A DNA stretch of 64,000 nucleotides from Ancylomarina sp048268005 (GCA_048268005.1 JBLWWJ010000006.1:124001-188000), one strand, 5' to 3'; shown: positions 34,436-43,938, numbered from the stretch's first letter. Notes: generated by a model from the sequence alone, not told the origin. Program-made: numbers and translations.

Positions 34436-34864
34436 TTATAAGCAAAGTATGATGGCACTCACAATTGCGATAGGATAGATGCAGAGTATGATTATAAAAA
34501 GAATACCCATAAACCGACTATAGGCTTTCAAACTTTCAAGTGCGTGACGCATTACATCCTGATCGTCCAGACTTAAGGCTCTTCTTGTGTATTTTGCAAA
34601 GCAATACAGATAGTTTGAAGGAAAGTAAGCCAAAGTGGCCATCAGTAAGAAAAAGAGTGTCATTCCCCAGATTGGCGGATCATGATCGAAATGGGACTCA
34701 ATATTATGCGTTATTAAAGGAATTACCATTGAGGAAAGCAGAAGGATGCCAGATTTTATAAAACCAAGAATGGCAAAGAATTTACTCCACATGGCAATCT
34801 CTTTCAGATAGATCTTAGATTTCTCATCAATACAAAGATTTTTAAAATCGGCTGTATCATTCAT
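34436..34864 (-). CDS. small multi-helix membrane protein, DUF5362-like
   Basis: A 142-residue protein with four hydrophobic segments (about 27-49, 67-88, 118-140 and a short one between) and a charged N-terminus (MNDTADFKNLCIDEKSKIYL). The pattern EIAMWSKFFAILGFIKSGIL followed by a soluble loop ALSLDDQDVMRHALESLKAY matches DUF5362-type proteins as I remember them; no function is known for these. It converges with rnhA (16 bp between stops) and is divergent from nothing close, so it is probably monocistronic. Confidence 0.72.
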   Translation of the reverse strand: MNDTADFKNLCIDEKSKIYLKEIAMWSKFFAILGFIKSGILLLSSMVIPLITHNIESHFDHDPPIWGMTLFFLLMATLAYFPSNYLYCFAKYTRRALSLDDQDVMRHALESLKAYSRFMGILFIIILCIYPIAIVSAIILCL

Positions 34865-34921
34865 AACTTAAGCTTTAAATTACTCTTTAAGTTACGAAAT
34901 AATAGGGAGAAAACGATGTTA

Positions 34922-35779
34922 TTAAATGACTAAGGTATGGATGCCGGCAGTTTCAAATTGATTCTGAACCTTTAGTATCTCATCATGACTGGGCTCCTTT
35001 AGAAAGTTGTATTTTTCTCTAATGCCATGCTTTCTCATCTTTATCATGATCTTTTTAACTCCGGGAGATAGCTTTTTCATTAGATTCGAAATCTTCTCTA
35101 TTTCTCCATTGCTATTATTATAATCCGGAACCAGAACGAATCGTAATTCCTTGAGCATTCCTTTGAAATTCAGGTACTGAATAGAGTTTAAAATTTTCTC
35201 GTTTTTATAGCCAGTGATCTGCTTATGGATTTTAGGGGAATAGGCTTTTATGTCTATCATGAAACCGTCAACCCAATCAATTATTGATTCCCATTTATTT
35301 TGCTCAACATTGCCATTGGAATCAACTAAAATGGAAAGGTCCGTAAGTTCTCGATGGTTCTTTATCGAGATAAATAATTGTTTTAGAAATTCAGTTTGAA
35401 GCATAACCTCACCACCAGAAACGGTAATGCCTGAAATAAAATCTTTGACTTCTAATATTTTAGAAATTAAATCACCAACAGACATACTTTTGTAGAAAGG
35501 ATTGCTATTTTCGGGACAAGTTTTTACACAAGTATCGCAATGTATACAAGTCACATCATTGTGAATAATCTGTTTCTTCTCCTTGTCAACAGCTAAGCTT
35601 TGTGTTGGACATGCAACTGCACAAAGGCCACAATAATTGCACAAACCAATGGTGTGTGAATTATGGCAATACATACAGTTGAGATTACAGGCTTGAAAAA
35701 AGATGACCATTCTGTTCCCTGGGCCATCAATCACACTGGATTTGATGATGCCACTAATATTGGCTCGCAGTTCGTTCAT
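34922..35779 (-). CDS. yjjW: YjjW-type glycyl-radical enzyme activase (radical SAM)
   Basis: Radical SAM protein that generates the glycyl radical in its partner YjjI by splitting S-adenosylmethionine. The SAM cluster motif is CNLNCMYC (Cys-x3-Cys-x2-Cys) near residue 30. Two ferredoxin-like motifs follow, CNYCGLCAVACP and CIHCDTCVKTCP, as in activases of the PflA/YjjW branch. GITVSGGEVMLQ is the GGE SAM-binding strand. The gene starts inside the 3' end of yjjI (26-bp overlap), so the pair is translationally coupled. The protein is 285 residues, as in other YjjW proteins. Confidence 0.9.
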   Translation of the reverse strand: MNELRANISGIIKSSVIDGPGNRMVIFFQACNLNCMYCHNSHTIGLCNYCGLCAVACPTQSLAVDKEKKQIIHNDVTCIHCDTCVKTCPENSNPFYKSMSVGDLISKILEVKDFISGITVSGGEVMLQTEFLKQLFISIKNHRELTDLSILVDSNGNVEQNKWESIIDWVDGFMIDIKAYSPKIHKQITGYKNEKILNSIQYLNFKGMLKELRFVLVPDYNNSNGEIEKISNLMKKLSPGVKKIMIKMRKHGIREKYNFLKEPSHDEILKVQNQFETAGIHTLVI

Positions 35780-37295
35780 GTGAGTTGACTCTTTTAGCTA
35801 TTCGTTTATCTACATCGGCATTGTCCATCGAATTAGCTGCAAATAATGTACTACCATATCTCGAACCTTCTTCTCTGAATTCTTTCAAATCGCTTCGGCG
35901 TACTAAATAGCCGGTTATTCGAATAAATTCGCTATCCGATAAGTTGAAAGTGAACATTCTCATTCCCTTTTTAAAAGCGCCTTTGATGATATCAAGAACA
36001 GCTAGAGGGTTTCTTTTTATGGTTTCATCGAAATGGAAAATATCACTTATGCCACCATTAAACAAGCGATGATGTGGGGCGACTGCGTTGATATGAGAAT
36101 AAATGTCAGGCTCTTCGCCAATAGGGATTCTAGCTCCAGCGCTTTCTTCAATATCGATATCTATACCCGATTGAGAATGGAAGAATGCTTTTCCATCATT
36201 GGCTTCGCAATAAGGTAATTGTCTTGAGTCAACAATTCTTTTCATCTCTTCAAGAATACGATGTCCCAACTGGTTTGCCTCTTCATTATGGCCATAGGTA
36301 GCATCTTGACCATTATTTTTCATCAATGTATTGACGCATTCTGCTAGACCATAAAAACCGAACATGGCAGAGAAATTTTCAAGCTTGATGATTCCCTCCT
36401 GAGCAAGAAAATCAGATTGAAAATAATTAACTGTTTCAACCAAATATTTCGTTCTAGCCTCTATAACATCTAGTGTCATTTGACAATATTTTGGTAAAGT
36501 CTCAGCAATAAAGGCTTCCCAATTCCCTTGATGAGAATCGGCAATTTTTTTAAGATTCAGGCGAATTAAAGTATGTGAACCTCCACCTTCCGGTAGAGAA
36601 TTATAACAGCTAACAACGCCATATTCTCCTTTAAAATCAGAAGCTGTCATTTTATGATTTGCAATATGTGGCTTAGCCACTTCAAACACCGTTTTTACAG
36701 CTTCGGTTAGGAGTGTATCCGATGTTTTTTCGGTATCGTATTTCAAAGTTAAGTTTGGAACGATCTGCTTAAGTTCTCGTTCAATTCTTAAAATTACTCT
36801 AGCTATAATATTATCCTCAGGACCAATATTAATATGTACAAAAGCATCAGGCAATGTCCTATCAATATATCGCCAGAAGAGTTTTAGTTTCTTATAAATT
36901 GCTTCTTCAGATAAGTCATCTACAAAAGGAAGTAGAAGATGATCGATATTCCCTAAGTAAACTGAATAGCCTGTAATAGATGGAATATGGCTATAAAGAA
37001 TGGAAAGAAAGTTGATGGCTTCGTCAAAGTCGGATGGAGGATCTAATTCTAGATATGCTACACCTTTTTTAAGAGCCAATTTATAATCTGGAAGAACGTA
37101 GCGTGGACGATAGGGGGCAGAGCCTTCAAATAGGTCACAAATCACTTTCTCGTTTAACGCCTTCATTGCTTCTGTAGAAACATTCGGATAGGCTTGAGTA
37201 CTTTCAGCGATATAGGCTAAATGATGTTTCTTTTGCTTATAATCTAAGTTCCCGTCTGTTAAAACTTCATGAACTCTGTTTTTAATATCTTCCAT
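35754..37295 (-). CDS. yjjI: YjjI-family glycyl-radical enzyme
   Basis: Oxygen-sensitive radical enzyme of the YjjI (DUF3029) family; the reaction is not established. The start at 37295 (MEDIKNRVHEVLTDGNLDYK) is preferred to a longer frame opening at 37424, as the extra 43 residues are basic and have no family counterpart; the result is 513 residues, matching E. coli YjjI. The likely thiyl Cys is in EYGVVSCYNSLPEGG; the glycyl radical is probably Gly462 in RITGYLVRR near the C-terminus. The activase gene overlaps it by 26 bp. A terminator separates it from the nap genes upstream, but both systems are anaerobic, so shared control is plausible. Confidence 0.88.
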   Translation of the reverse strand: MEDIKNRVHEVLTDGNLDYKQKKHHLAYIAESTQAYPNVSTEAMKALNEKVICDLFEGSAPYRPRYVLPDYKLALKKGVAYLELDPPSDFDEAINFLSILYSHIPSITGYSVYLGNIDHLLLPFVDDLSEEAIYKKLKLFWRYIDRTLPDAFVHINIGPEDNIIARVILRIERELKQIVPNLTLKYDTEKTSDTLLTEAVKTVFEVAKPHIANHKMTASDFKGEYGVVSCYNSLPEGGGSHTLIRLNLKKIADSHQGNWEAFIAETLPKYCQMTLDVIEARTKYLVETVNYFQSDFLAQEGIIKLENFSAMFGFYGLAECVNTLMKNNGQDATYGHNEEANQLGHRILEEMKRIVDSRQLPYCEANDGKAFFHSQSGIDIDIEESAGARIPIGEEPDIYSHINAVAPHHRLFNGGISDIFHFDETIKRNPLAVLDIIKGAFKKGMRMFTFNLSDSEFIRITGYLVRRSDLKEFREEGSRYGSTLFAANSMDNADVDKRIAKRVNSHERTASQY

Positions 37296-37415
37296 TTCTA
37301 CTAATCTTATTATTCGCTCAAACAAGTTATATCTAGCACGCCAAAGGGCAGGCTGACAAAGTTCGCTCAAAACTCTGAAACAAACAAAATGTCTGGAAAC
37401 ATAAGTATGGGTACG

Positions 37416-37458
37416 AAAAAACACGAACCCATGAACATCTAATATTCATGAATTCGTG
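37416..37458 (-). terminator. intrinsic terminator of the nap operon
   Basis: On the minus strand, 37458-37445 pairs with 37435-37422 over 14 bp (CACGAATTCATGAA with TTCATGGGTTCGTG; two G-T pairs), followed by six Ts (37421-37416). It lies 24 bp after the napD stop and ends nap transcription before yjjI. Confidence 0.75.
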
Positions 37459-37481
37459 GAATCACCGTTTAAAATATATGA

Positions 37482-37826
37482 TCAGATCTTCTTCTTTAAG
37501 TCACCAGCATAATTGATCAAACCAGCATTTTCACTTTTATCGTTCAGCCATTGATTGATCCCATCTGATTTTTCAATCTTATCTTTTTCTCTATCGAGTT
37601 CGTCTTCCGAATAGGAATACATCATATCCGCAGAGATGACATGATTCATTTTCTGAATCTGTTTCAATTTAGCAATTTCCTCACTAATTCCTTCTCCTTC
37701 AATTGTCACGATGATTTTTGTTTCATCATGTAAATAGTATTCACACAAATCACTTTCTTTAAGCTTAGCTACCAATTGTTCTGAATGCTCAGCTAAAGAC
37801 CGAATCACTATACTGGATATATTCAT
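37482..37826 (-). CDS. napD: NapD, Tat proofreading chaperone for NapA
   Basis: Small cytoplasmic protein that binds the twin-arginine signal of NapA until cofactor insertion is complete. The 114 residues begin MNISSIVIRSLAEHSEQLVA, with a ferredoxin-like fold pattern (beta-alpha-beta, TKIIVTIEGEGISEEIAKLK, then HVISADMMYSYSED), as in NapD. The C-terminal tail after residue 85 is longer than in E. coli NapD (87 residues). It is the last gene of the nap operon, 52 bp after napB, and is directly followed by a terminator. Confidence 0.87.
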   Translation of the reverse strand: MNISSIVIRSLAEHSEQLVAKLKESDLCEYYLHDETKIIVTIEGEGISEEIAKLKQIQKMNHVISADMMYSYSEDELDREKDKIEKSDGINQWLNDKSENAGLINYAGDLKKKI

Positions 37827-37878
37827 ACTATCATATTTGTTAATACATGTACAGACGTAAGATCGTGCCTATTTACCA

Positions 37879-38448
37879 TTAATTGTTTACACCTTCAGTT
37901 ACGTTCTCCTTTAAATTGGATTCTTTGATACCAAATTGTTCACGGAATTCACGTGTAAATAAATTTTCAATATCAATGGTAACATTTGCTTGAGGAGCGT
38001 GACATTGGGAACAGTGAAAATAAGCATTATTTAGTTTTTTTCTGTCCTCGATGAAAACTTCTGCATCCTTAGGATTCACATATTTGCCATCTACCAATAC
38101 CAGTTGTGGACGCCACGACTGGAAGTGAGTTTTTGAGATTTCTCGGGCTCCTGATTCTTCAACTTTATCAGGCATATGACAGCTTAAACAAATATTATTC
38201 TCCATTTTAATTGGGAAAAAACCAGCTGTTGTATGAGGAATCATTGGTGGCGCATTCTCAAAAGATCGCTCAATAGTTGTTCCCACCTCAGGTTTATCTT
38301 CATTAAAATTAGCTTTCATTTTAAAGTTGGTTTCATCTGAATTTAAATCCGCATCGATAAAACCCAATTGATCTTCATCAATTTGTTTCTCTTTGGGCTG
38401 GTTACAAGCCACTAGAAAAAACAGTGCAATTAGGGCTAGGTATTTCAT
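37879..38448 (-). CDS. napB: NapB, di-haem electron transfer subunit of nitrate reductase
   Basis: Periplasmic di-haem c-type cytochrome that passes electrons to NapA. Two CxxCH sites are visible: CLSCH (C87, C90, H91) and CSQCH (C146, C149, H150), with the His residues HTTAGFFPI and THFQSWRPQ that normally coordinate the haems. The N-terminus has a lipobox (FLVAC), so it is probably a lipoprotein, unlike the soluble NapB of Proteobacteria. Length 189 residues. It sits between napH and napD in the operon. Confidence 0.92.
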   Translation of the reverse strand: MKYLALIALFFLVACNQPKEKQIDEDQLGFIDADLNSDETNFKMKANFNEDKPEVGTTIERSFENAPPMIPHTTAGFFPIKMENNICLSCHMPDKVEESGAREISKTHFQSWRPQLVLVDGKYVNPKDAEVFIEDRKKLNNAYFHCSQCHAPQANVTIDIENLFTREFREQFGIKESNLKENVTEGVNN

Positions 38449-38452
38449 TTTA

Positions 38453-38518
38453 TTAGATTTTAGATATGAGATTTTAGATTTGAGATTTAACTCAATCTAA
38501 TACTTTCTTTTATTAGGT
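38453..38518 (-). other. AT-rich partially palindromic spacer between napH and napB
   Basis: Repeats of a TTAGAT(T/A)TGAGAT-type unit and an imperfect hairpin (TTAGATTTGAG pairing with CTCAATCTAA, about 38478-38503). One of three such structured spacers in the nap operon. Confidence 0.4.
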
Positions 38519-39322
38519 TTACTTCTTCTTCTTTAGATCAAATTTTAAAGCGTACTTCAAAGCGTTATCATCACAAACTTCTATGCATCGACCGCAATTG
38601 GTACATGCTCCTGATCGGATGAAATCACTTTCTTTGCCAACAATCGACAAAACGGGTTCTTCTATGCAAACATCGAAGCAAGCCATACAGTTGGTGCAAT
38701 TATCTTTATTGTGCTTTACCTTGATAACAGCTTGCTTGCCAACCAGAGAATAAAATCCTCCAAGCGGACAAATATGCCCACACCAACCTGCTTTAAGAAT
38801 AAACAAATCGACAAGGAAAATAACTGCCACAATTGCCCATCCAGCTCCCGAACCAAATACAATGGCTCTGTGAAGCATAGAAATTGGACTAATAATTTCA
38901 AAGGCAGCTAATCCAACAACTGCGGATACTATAAGGCTTAATGCTAAAAGGTAGTATCGTAGATTTCTGGATAAAGAAATTCGTGTTTCTGTTTCAATCT
39001 TAAGTGTTCTGCGCAGGAGAAAGGCCAAATCGGTAATGATATTCATGGGACAGATCCAGGAGCAAAACATTCTGCCTCCAACCAGCATATAGATCAGTAA
39101 GATGATTAACGCACCAATTAAGACAGAACTCGAAGCCAAAAAGCCAGATGCTAATATTTGTAAGACCGCGTAAGGATCGCTTAAGTTCAATGAATCAACA
39201 ATAATGGCAGAACTATAATTGCCTCGAAGCAACTCCCATCCCCAAAAATTCCCTCCTACAAAGAGAAAGAGTATGGATAGCTGAATGAATCGTCTTAGTA
39301 TCAAAAATTTATATTTTCTCAT
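38519..39322 (-). CDS. napH: NapH, membrane quinol-oxidising Fe-S subunit
   Basis: Integral membrane protein thought to take electrons from menaquinol and hand them to NapG. The 267 residues show four to five helices, two CxxxCP motifs (CSWICP near residue 88 and CGHICP near 180) and two C-terminal [4Fe-4S] ferredoxin motifs, CTNCMACFDVC and CTNCGRCIEVC. It is 11 bp downstream of napG, as in nap operons of Epsilonproteobacteria. Together with NapG it is the conventional NapC-independent route to NapA. Confidence 0.93.
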   Translation of the reverse strand: MRKYKFLILRRFIQLSILFLFVGGNFWGWELLRGNYSSAIIVDSLNLSDPYAVLQILASGFLASSSVLIGALIILLIYMLVGGRMFCSWICPMNIITDLAFLLRRTLKIETETRISLSRNLRYYLLALSLIVSAVVGLAAFEIISPISMLHRAIVFGSGAGWAIVAVIFLVDLFILKAGWCGHICPLGGFYSLVGKQAVIKVKHNKDNCTNCMACFDVCIEEPVLSIVGKESDFIRSGACTNCGRCIEVCDDNALKYALKFDLKKKK

Positions 39323-39332
39323 TCAATTTTCT

Positions 39333-40118
39333 TTATTCATCGATTAGTTCATCATCGTTTAAATAGTCAATTGCGGAATTTATATCCTGTTCATCATCTA
39401 CTTTTTTGACATCTTCATTTATGCGATTTTCATCTTCTTTTTCCCAGCCTTTGATGTAATGGTCTCCTACTTCGCCAGTTGACTTATCTAGTGGTAACAC
39501 AAAAATGGCTGCTTTTTCAGCAACACATGCTTGCTCGCAAACTCCACAGCCGGTGCAAACATCAGAATGAATTATAGGTAGCAATTTGGCATGCATGCCA
39601 GTTCTTTTGTTTACTTCGTAATCCAGTGTAATGGCTTTGTCGATCAAAGGACAGGCACGATAACAAGCTTCACAACGAATGCCCCAATACGCCAAACAGG
39701 ATTCTTTATGAATGACTGCCAATCCTATTTTTGAATTGTTGATATCAGGCTGCTGTTCTTCCTTTGTTAGAAGTTTTAGATCCAATGCTCCCGAAGGACA
39801 AGAATTGGTGCAAGGCATATCGGTACACAGGTAACAAGGAATACTTCTTGGCTCGAAATATGGAGTTCCGTTAGCAATGCCATCGCCAGGTTCAGCTAGT
39901 TTAAGTGTATCGTAAGGACAAGCTTCAACACACTGACCACATTTGATGCATGCTTTCAGAAAATTTTTCTCCTTCAAAGCACCTGGTGGTCGAAGCACGT
40001 AATCGGCCTTGGTATTTGCTTGAATGGCTTTTCCCCATATCAAACCACCAGTGCCCATAAAGACAGCTCCCTCCATCATTCTTTGAATTACTTTTCTTCT
40101 TGTTGCCATAGATTTCAT
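39333..40118 (-). CDS. napG: NapG, periplasmic Fe-S subunit
   Basis: Exported ferredoxin-like protein that works with NapH. The N-terminus (TRRKVIQRMMEGAVFMGTGG) has a twin-arginine-type signal. Four [4Fe-4S] motifs follow: CIKCGQCVEACP, CYLCTDMPCTNSCP, CLAYWGIRCEACYRACP and CTGCGVCEQAC. The acidic tail (ENRINEDVKKVDDEQDINSA) extends beyond typical NapG. Length 261 residues. It follows napA after 85 bp that contain a long inverted repeat. An in-frame ATG at residue 4 (MATRRKV) is an equally possible start. Confidence 0.93.
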   Translation of the reverse strand: MKSMATRRKVIQRMMEGAVFMGTGGLIWGKAIQANTKADYVLRPPGALKEKNFLKACIKCGQCVEACPYDTLKLAEPGDGIANGTPYFEPRSIPCYLCTDMPCTNSCPSGALDLKLLTKEEQQPDINNSKIGLAVIHKESCLAYWGIRCEACYRACPLIDKAITLDYEVNKRTGMHAKLLPIIHSDVCTGCGVCEQACVAEKAAIFVLPLDKSTGEVGDHYIKGWEKEDENRINEDVKKVDDEQDINSAIDYLNDDELIDE

Positions 40119-40134
40119 ATGAATTATAAATTAA

Positions 40135-40201
40135 GAATTATGAGTTATGAATTAAAAGATTAGAATATTTGTAATAATTCATAACTCTACATTCATAATT
40201 C
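40135..40201 (-). promoter_or_regulatory. long inverted repeat between napA and napG
   Basis: GAGTTATGAATTA (40142-40154) and TAATTCATAACTC (40175-40187) form a perfect 13-bp inverted repeat with a 20-bp loop, and an outer arm GAATTATGA (40135-40143) pairs with TCATAATTC (40193-40201). It may be an RNA-processing or stability element between highly and weakly needed subunits; it lacks a T-run long enough for a classical terminator. Confidence 0.5.
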
Positions 40202-40203
40202 GT

Positions 40204-42993
40204 TTAGGCTTTCGTTATCTTAACTGCACACTTTTTAAAGTCCGTCTCTTTCGACATTGGGCAAGTGGCATCCAAACACAATTTGTTGATGAATACTTTC
40301 TCGTCGAACCAAGGCACATAAATCAATCCTCTTGGAACTCGATTTCTACCTCTGGTTTCGATGTGTGCTTTTACACGACCACGTCTTGATTCGATCCAGA
40401 CCAAATCCCCTTCAACTAAGCCTTGCTCTGCTGCATCTTTTGGATGAATGTAGCATAAGGCTTCAGGCACGGCACGATACAATTCTGGGACTCTCATTGT
40501 CATGGTTCCCGAGTGCCAGTGTTCTAAAACACGACCGGTACACATCCAATAAGGGTATTCTTTATTTGGAATCTCTGGTGCTTCCATATATGGACGGAAG
40601 AAGATCTTTGCCTTATTTTTCAGATCAACTTTAGGTTTCGACATGTCAGGCTTTGAGATAGACCCTTGTGGCATTTTTTTCAATGCTTTTCCGTAAAAAG
40701 CAAAAGGTCCAACGTCAGCTTTCTTAGCATACACATCGTATTCTGAATTGAAACGCCATAAGGTTTCTTTACCATCTACAACTGGCCATTTTAAACCACG
40801 GCATTTGTGATAAGTATCAAAATCGGCTAAATCGTGACCATTTCCAGTACCAAACTTTCGATACTCTTCCCAAATGTATTTGTGCATAAAGAAGCCGTAA
40901 CCTTTAAATGGTTTTCCATCAGAACCAATTACATTACGCTTATCACCACCAGATTCGGTGTTGATTTTTCCTTCTCCAATTGGATCAGGCCAAGCGTATT
41001 TCTTCGCATCTTCGTTGGCAAATAAGACATCATAAAGTGTATCATCAGGCGAGTAGCCCATTGCTTTGGCACCTTCCAAAACATCAGGAAGTCCATCCTT
41101 TAAGCCAGGAACCTTCTGTGCTCCCCAAACTTCACTTAATTTGAAACGTTTAGCCAATTCCACAAATTGCCAAACATCAGGCATCGCATCACCTACAGGA
41201 GTAACCTGCTGTTTCCAATGCTGGGTTCTGCGTTCTGCATTTCCATACGCTCCCCACTTCTCATAGATCATCGCCGAAGGCAATATCAAATCGGAAACTT
41301 TAGCCGAAATGCCTGGATATCCGTCTGAACAAACAATAAAGTTATCCATCTGTCGGGCTGCCTTAATCCAATGATTGGCATTAGCCGTATTCTGATAGGG
41401 GTTACAAACGTTAATCCATGCAAATTTGATCTTACCATCCTCAATATCACGGTGGATTTTCATCAAGTGGCTACCTGGTTTAGGGTTGATTGTTCCTGCA
41501 GGTACTTTCCACAATTTTTCTGAAATCTCACGGTGCTTAGGATTCGCAACCACCATATCTGACGGTAAACGATGCGAGAATGTTCCTACCTCACGAGCCG
41601 TACCACAAGCCGATGGTTGTCCTGTTAAACTAAAGGCACCATCACCAGGTTTCGATTGTTTTCCAAGTAACAAATGCACCATATAAGCCTGTTCATTCAC
41701 CCAAGAACCTCTGGTATGCTGATTGAATCCCATGGTCCAGTATGAGCAAACTTTTCTGCCTTTTTCTATATAAAGATCAGCCAAAGCTTTTAGTTTCTTC
41801 TTGAAATCTTCAATTGATTCTTCAGGATCTCCTTTTGCAACATTCGCCACATAATCCAAATCATATGCCTTTAATGCTTTCTTAAACTCTTCGTATTGAA
41901 TGATCCAGTGATTCACAGCCTTATTGCGATGAGTCATTTCCATCACATCACCTTCCTTGTAACCAAGGTATGATAAGGCTTTTCCTTCATCAGCAGTTAG
42001 CTTCTTAGCCATCTCATGTTTCACGGTTTCTTTTTCCTTATCGGTAAATTTAGGATGATCAGGCTTACGCATGCCGTAACCTATATCTACGAAACCAGTT
42101 GCGAATACGGTATATTTCTTCACAAAATCCCAATCGATTGCCTCTGGCTGATTGTATACAATTTCGTGAGCAATATAATTCCAGATTGCTAAATCTGTAT
42201 TTGGCTTGAAGATGATTTCGATATCTGCCAAGTCAGAAGTACGATTGGTATAGGTCGATAAGTTCACAACTTTCGTTCTTTCTGGATGGCTCAACTTATT
42301 TTCGGTAATTCTCGACCAAAGAATAGGGTGCATTTCGGCCATATTAGCTCCCCATGTTACAATGGTATCGGTAATTTCCATATCGTCGTAATTACCCGCT
42401 GGCTCATCTATACCGAAAGCCTGAATAAAGGCAACTACTGCCGATGCCATACAGTGGCGGGCATTAGGGTCGATATTATGTGAACGGAAACCAGCTTTCA
42501 TCAATTTCGATGCAGCATATCCTTCCATAATGGTATACTGACCCGAACTGAAGATACCAATACCGGTTGGGCCCAATTCTTTCATTGCTGATTTCATATG
42601 CTTTTCCATTTCGTCGAAAGCACGTTCCCAGCTAATCGTTTTAAATTTTCCATTTTTACTGAAATTACCATTTTCATCAACACGAAGTAAAGGTTTTTTC
42701 AGACGGTCGGCACCGTACATTATTTTAGCATTAAAGTACCCTTTAATACAGTTCAATCCACGGTTAACAGGAGCCAATGGATCACCTTTTACAGCAAGAA
42801 TTTTATCATCTTTGGTGGCAATCATGATACCACAACCAGTTCCGCAAAATCGGCAAACAGCCTTGTCCCACGACCAGCCTTTTTCGGCCTCACGAGCTTC
42901 TGCTTTTAGAGTCTCAGGAATGGCAACGCCAACCGCTGTTGCAGCTGCTATAGCTGCCGAACTCTTTAAAAAATCACGCCTTGCAAGTTTCAT
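40204..42993 (-). CDS. napA: NapA, catalytic subunit of periplasmic nitrate reductase
   Basis: Molybdenum enzyme reducing nitrate to nitrite in the periplasm. The signal MKLARRDFLKSSAAIAAATA is twin-arginine type. The [4Fe-4S] cluster is bound by CRFCGTGCGIMI and NCIKG (C47, C50, C54, C82). The Mo ligand is a Cys in DPNARHCMASAVVAFIQAFG, which marks NapA; assimilatory and NarG enzymes differ in this region. Bis-MGD binding regions are spread through the chain. At 929 residues it is closer in length to Epsilonproteobacterial NapA (about 925) than to E. coli NapA (828), with an insert around residues 300-370. Operon neighbours NapG, NapH, NapB and NapD support the call; NapC is absent. Confidence 0.95.
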   Translation of the reverse strand: MKLARRDFLKSSAAIAAATAVGVAIPETLKAEAREAEKGWSWDKAVCRFCGTGCGIMIATKDDKILAVKGDPLAPVNRGLNCIKGYFNAKIMYGADRLKKPLLRVDENGNFSKNGKFKTISWERAFDEMEKHMKSAMKELGPTGIGIFSSGQYTIMEGYAASKLMKAGFRSHNIDPNARHCMASAVVAFIQAFGIDEPAGNYDDMEITDTIVTWGANMAEMHPILWSRITENKLSHPERTKVVNLSTYTNRTSDLADIEIIFKPNTDLAIWNYIAHEIVYNQPEAIDWDFVKKYTVFATGFVDIGYGMRKPDHPKFTDKEKETVKHEMAKKLTADEGKALSYLGYKEGDVMEMTHRNKAVNHWIIQYEEFKKALKAYDLDYVANVAKGDPEESIEDFKKKLKALADLYIEKGRKVCSYWTMGFNQHTRGSWVNEQAYMVHLLLGKQSKPGDGAFSLTGQPSACGTAREVGTFSHRLPSDMVVANPKHREISEKLWKVPAGTINPKPGSHLMKIHRDIEDGKIKFAWINVCNPYQNTANANHWIKAARQMDNFIVCSDGYPGISAKVSDLILPSAMIYEKWGAYGNAERRTQHWKQQVTPVGDAMPDVWQFVELAKRFKLSEVWGAQKVPGLKDGLPDVLEGAKAMGYSPDDTLYDVLFANEDAKKYAWPDPIGEGKINTESGGDKRNVIGSDGKPFKGYGFFMHKYIWEEYRKFGTGNGHDLADFDTYHKCRGLKWPVVDGKETLWRFNSEYDVYAKKADVGPFAFYGKALKKMPQGSISKPDMSKPKVDLKNKAKIFFRPYMEAPEIPNKEYPYWMCTGRVLEHWHSGTMTMRVPELYRAVPEALCYIHPKDAAEQGLVEGDLVWIESRRGRVKAHIETRGRNRVPRGLIYVPWFDEKVFINKLCLDATCPMSKETDFKKCAVKITKA

Positions 42994-43043
42994 ATATTTT
43001 AAGATATTAAGTTCAAAGAATAAAGGTTAAAGTATAAGAAGCT

Positions 43044-43934
43044 TTATGCTTCCTCTTCTCTCGCTTTCTTGATGTTTCTCAAGCCAAAAACGATAAAAAG
43101 AAGAACAGCCCATACTCCAAAAACAGTAACAAAAAAGCTTGCTTTCAGCCAGACTGGAGCCATTTTATCAGTACTCCAAAGATGACGACCTTCAATGGCC
43201 GATTTGCGAATAGTAGGCTTAGCCATTACCATATTTTTGGTCACTTTTGCTCTGGCAAATTCGTTGGTTGCCTTAACCATTACATTAATTTTTCCTTCTT
43301 CGTCGCCAGGTAATGTTGGGTCTACATCGATATAGGCAATACCCAACTCATTGGTTTGAGCTTTACCTAGTAAATGCTTACCGAATGTTCCCAAAACGTA
43401 GGCACTTACGCTTACTTCAGGTTGAGGAATTTCTTTTGCATTAACTTTAACAACTAGTTTGTCAACATTATCATCAAAGCTTAAATTCATGGCATACTCA
43501 GGAATTACAACACCCTTCATATTAGGAAGCTCCTGTTTGTAGTTTTCGTTAAAACTACGGATGTAGGCAACAATATTCCAAAGCTCGTCGTCGGCGAAAC
43601 CATCAGCAAATTTAGGCATGGTACCACGTCCCATTTTAATTTTGTGGAATAAGGCTCCATCAGTTTGTAACTGAAACTGATCTGATGCCGGATCGCCTGG
43701 AGGCGGAGACATAGGGGTAAAGTCATCTTGCCCAGGTGTACCGTGGCAGGATGTACAAGAGTTTTCATATAACATTCTTCCTTCCAGAATCATATCATCA
43801 TCGAAAAGAAAAGGGCTTAAGTTCTCATTCTCTTTGGCAGGAACCTGCCAGTCGCTTTGTGCATTCACATTTGCCACAGCCAAAAAGCAAAGGCAGAACA
43901 GAATGATCAATCTATATTGTGTCATATTCTTCAT
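43044..43934 (-). CDS. membrane-anchored mono-haem cytochrome c of the nap operon
   Basis: Exported cytochrome of 296 residues: signal peptide (ending NVNAQ), one haem site CTSCH (C60, C63, H64), the likely axial Met in GRGTMPKFADGF, then a beta-sandwich domain (about 140-245) and one C-terminal helix (VWLKASFFVTVFGVWAVLLF). The first half resembles the small mono-haem cytochrome of alternative complex III and related NrfD modules. It lies 4 bp downstream of the NrfD-like gene and 50 bp upstream of napA, so it probably links the quinol-oxidising NrfD unit to NapB or NapA. Direction of electron flow is inference. Confidence 0.85.
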   Translation of the reverse strand: MKNMTQYRLIILFCLCFLAVANVNAQSDWQVPAKENENLSPFLFDDDMILEGRMLYENSCTSCHGTPGQDDFTPMSPPPGDPASDQFQLQTDGALFHKIKMGRGTMPKFADGFADDELWNIVAYIRSFNENYKQELPNMKGVVIPEYAMNLSFDDNVDKLVVKVNAKEIPQPEVSVSAYVLGTFGKHLLGKAQTNELGIAYIDVDPTLPGDEEGKINVMVKATNEFARAKVTKNMVMAKPTIRKSAIEGRHLWSTDKMAPVWLKASFFVTVFGVWAVLLFIVFGLRNIKKAREEEA

Positions 43935-43938
43935 GATG

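Noticed and set aside
36033..36218. 61-codon frame on plus within yjjI
   Set aside because: Antisense shadow of the conserved yjjI coding region.
37296..37424. 43-residue N-terminal extension of YjjI
   Set aside because: Basic, low-quality sequence without counterpart in YjjI; the shorter form has the usual length.
40332..40634. 100-codon frame on plus within napA
   Set aside because: Antisense shadow of napA, which is conserved over its full length.
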